From Psychroflexus gondwanensis ACAM 44 (GTDB lineage Bacteria; Bacteroidota; Bacteroidia; Flavobacteriales; Flavobacteriaceae), in contig NZ_APLF01000009.1 of assembly GCF_000355905.1 (NCBI RefSeq), forward strand, positions 62,001 to 126,000: a stretch of DNA of 64,000 nucleotides. The letters run 5' to 3'. Within the stretch, counting starts at the first letter, position 1. Every line of letters begins with the position of its first letter. Shown one piece after another: positions 60,722-64,000 of the stretch. A model generated the notes under the pieces. The model worked only from the letters and a program-made list of their open reading frames with translations, had not been told where the DNA came from and made no database searches. Position numbers and translations under genes: made by a program.

Positions 60722-60850
60722 TTGACAGCACAAATAAGAGATTATTTGTAGAATTAGAAACATTAAGATTATACTTTAAGATTAGAGTTGATTCCTGAGA
60801 ATAAGATGTAAGAGTCGAATTTGAGAAAAGCGTTAAGATATATAAGATTT

Positions 60851-62376
<1,526 letters not shown>

Positions 62377-62496
62377 TTAGAGTATTGCATCTGATAAGAT
62401 GTAATAGACGTTTTTTTAAAGGGAATCAAAAGACTTTAGTAGTAAAGTGGGTTTTGATGTTTCTAGTTGTCAATTTAATAATATTATAAGGTCTAC

Positions 62497-62570
62497 AGTC
62501 TCATAGCTCAGCTGGTTAGAGCGCTACACTGATAATGTAGAGGTCGGCAGTTCGAGTCTGCCTGAGACTA
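62497..62570 (+). tRNA. tRNA-Ile (anticodon GAT)
   Basis: 74 bases in the 16S-23S spacer. Acceptor AGTCTCA/TGAGACT, anticodon stem CTACA/TGTAG with loop CTGATAA and anticodon GAT, T arm GGCAG/CTGCC with TTCGAGT. CCA is not encoded. No tRNA-Ala follows, although the spacer of most relatives has Ile then Ala. Confidence 0.97.
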
Positions 62571-62734
62571 CTTAAGTCGAAGGAAGACGAGAAGTTTATC
62601 CTGAGTAGCTCTTTTATTAAAGAGCGTATCGAAGGGAGTCTGCCTGAGACTACTTAAGTCGAAGGAAGACGAGAAGTTTATCCTGAGTAGCTCTTTTATT
62701 AAAGAGCGTATCGAAGGAAGCTTGCCTGAGACTA
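62555..62734 (+). repeat. 82-bp tandem repeat copying the tRNA-Ile 3' end
   Basis: Unit 1 at 62555-62636 and unit 2 at 62637-62718 are nearly identical; a third begins at 62719 and breaks off at about 62734. Each unit begins with the T-arm and acceptor 3' half of tRNA-Ile (AGTCTGCCTGAGACTA) and then has a palindromic stretch with GCTCTTTTATTAAAGAGC and GTATCGAAGG. In the third copy two bases are swapped (AGCTTG for AGTCTG). Confidence 0.9.
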
Positions 62735-63001
62735 TTTTTTAGTCGTATTGGTAAATTGCAAAAACAGGAATTAGCTATGAAGACAACAGACATTACCTTA
62801 TAATATAAAACAAGTAATATCTAATTGGTTTTAGATATTATAACGATTTCTAAGGACTTACTTTAAGGGTAAGTGTTTTAGAGGTAAACGTTCATTGACA
62901 TATTGAAGATATATAAGAATACGAGAGTAAGAGAATTTTTACTTCTTTTAATTAAGGAGTAGGAGTACTTTAGAGTAAAATAAATAAATAATTATCGAAT
63001 A
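62735..63001 (+). other. Rest of the rRNA spacer
   Basis: No tRNA is found here. The copy of the 18-base leader element is at 62890-62907. The AT-rich remainder should contain the processing stem of 23S. Confidence 0.5.
62890..62907 (+). repeat. 18-base leader element, copy before 23S
   Basis: Identical to 60704-60721. It lies about 95 bases before the 23S 5' end; the other copy lies about 130 bases before the 16S 5' end. Confidence 0.7.

Positions 63002-64000
<999 letters not shown>

Noticed and set aside
62555-62734. CRISPR-like array in the rRNA spacer
   Set aside because: The repeat units are 82 bp, directly adjacent, without spacers of differing sequence, and derive from a tRNA 3' end; no cas genes are near.

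Overview
The window is chromosomal DNA of a flavobacterium (Bacteroidota, family Flavobacteriaceae). The evidence is the type IX secretion and gliding block (gldJ, porU, porV followed by cdd and pdhA), repeated Por-type C-terminal sorting domains, AT-rich DNA, many promoters of the Bacteroidota type (TTG, about 19 nt, TAnnTTTG), a mevalonate pathway, and a flavobacterium-like 16S gene. I cannot name the genus with certainty. Nearly all genes look like core chromosome. The less ordinary stretches are 12.6-14.8 kb (next to a tRNA), 20.9-29.3 kb (duplicated secreted-protein cassettes) and the rRNA spacer at 62.4-63.0 kb.

Layout. 0-4.7 kb: the end of an unknown gene, a secreted ExbD-like protein, a small PID-CTERM-like membrane protein, and a tightly coupled three-gene glycosyltransferase operon. 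4.9-6.3 kb: an ECF sigma factor with a membrane anti-sigma factor of the RskA type. 6.3-12.4 kb: TspO, diphosphomevalonate decarboxylase, mevalonate kinase, a UbiA-family prenyltransferase, SCO1 and the site-2 protease RseP. 12.5-14.8 kb: tRNA-Asn, a repeat-rich stretch, a broken Fic gene, and a SigZ-like sigma factor preceded by a 37-residue peptide with 14 cysteines. 15-20.7 kb: isocitrate dehydrogenase, a small acidic protein, an atypical SDR reductase, a DUF421 membrane protein and a secreted amidohydrolase.

20.9-29.3 kb: two large LamG-type surface proteins with T9SS sorting domains, each followed within a few bases by a small signal-peptide/one-helix protein and the same terminator. This is a partial segmental duplication. 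29.3-34.8 kb (minus strand): murF, a MATE transporter, a von Willebrand protein, a MoxR-like ATPase and a 56-residue membrane protein. 34.8-41.7 kb: gldJ, porU and porV, the T9SS parts that would export and process the LamG proteins. 41.7-49.9 kb: cytidine deaminase, pyruvate dehydrogenase E1-alpha and E2, an M28 peptidase lipoprotein, an SDR, a SprT-like protein, mannose-1-phosphate guanylyltransferase and a DUF389 protein. 49.9-60.3 kb: MlaF/MlaE lipid transport, a PafA-like phosphatase, a glycosyltransferase/methyltransferase/KAS III operon, glycine dehydrogenase and a UbiA-like membrane protein.

60.4-64 kb: an rRNA operon with three tandem promoters, 16S, tRNA-Ile, an 82-bp tandem repeat that copies the tRNA 3' end, and the first kilobase of 23S. 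Links between genes: ManC would supply GDP-mannose to the glycosyltransferase operon; the mevalonate genes would supply isoprenoids to the UbiA enzymes; PorU and PorV would handle the LamG cargo. No CRISPR array, intact insertion sequence or prophage was seen.
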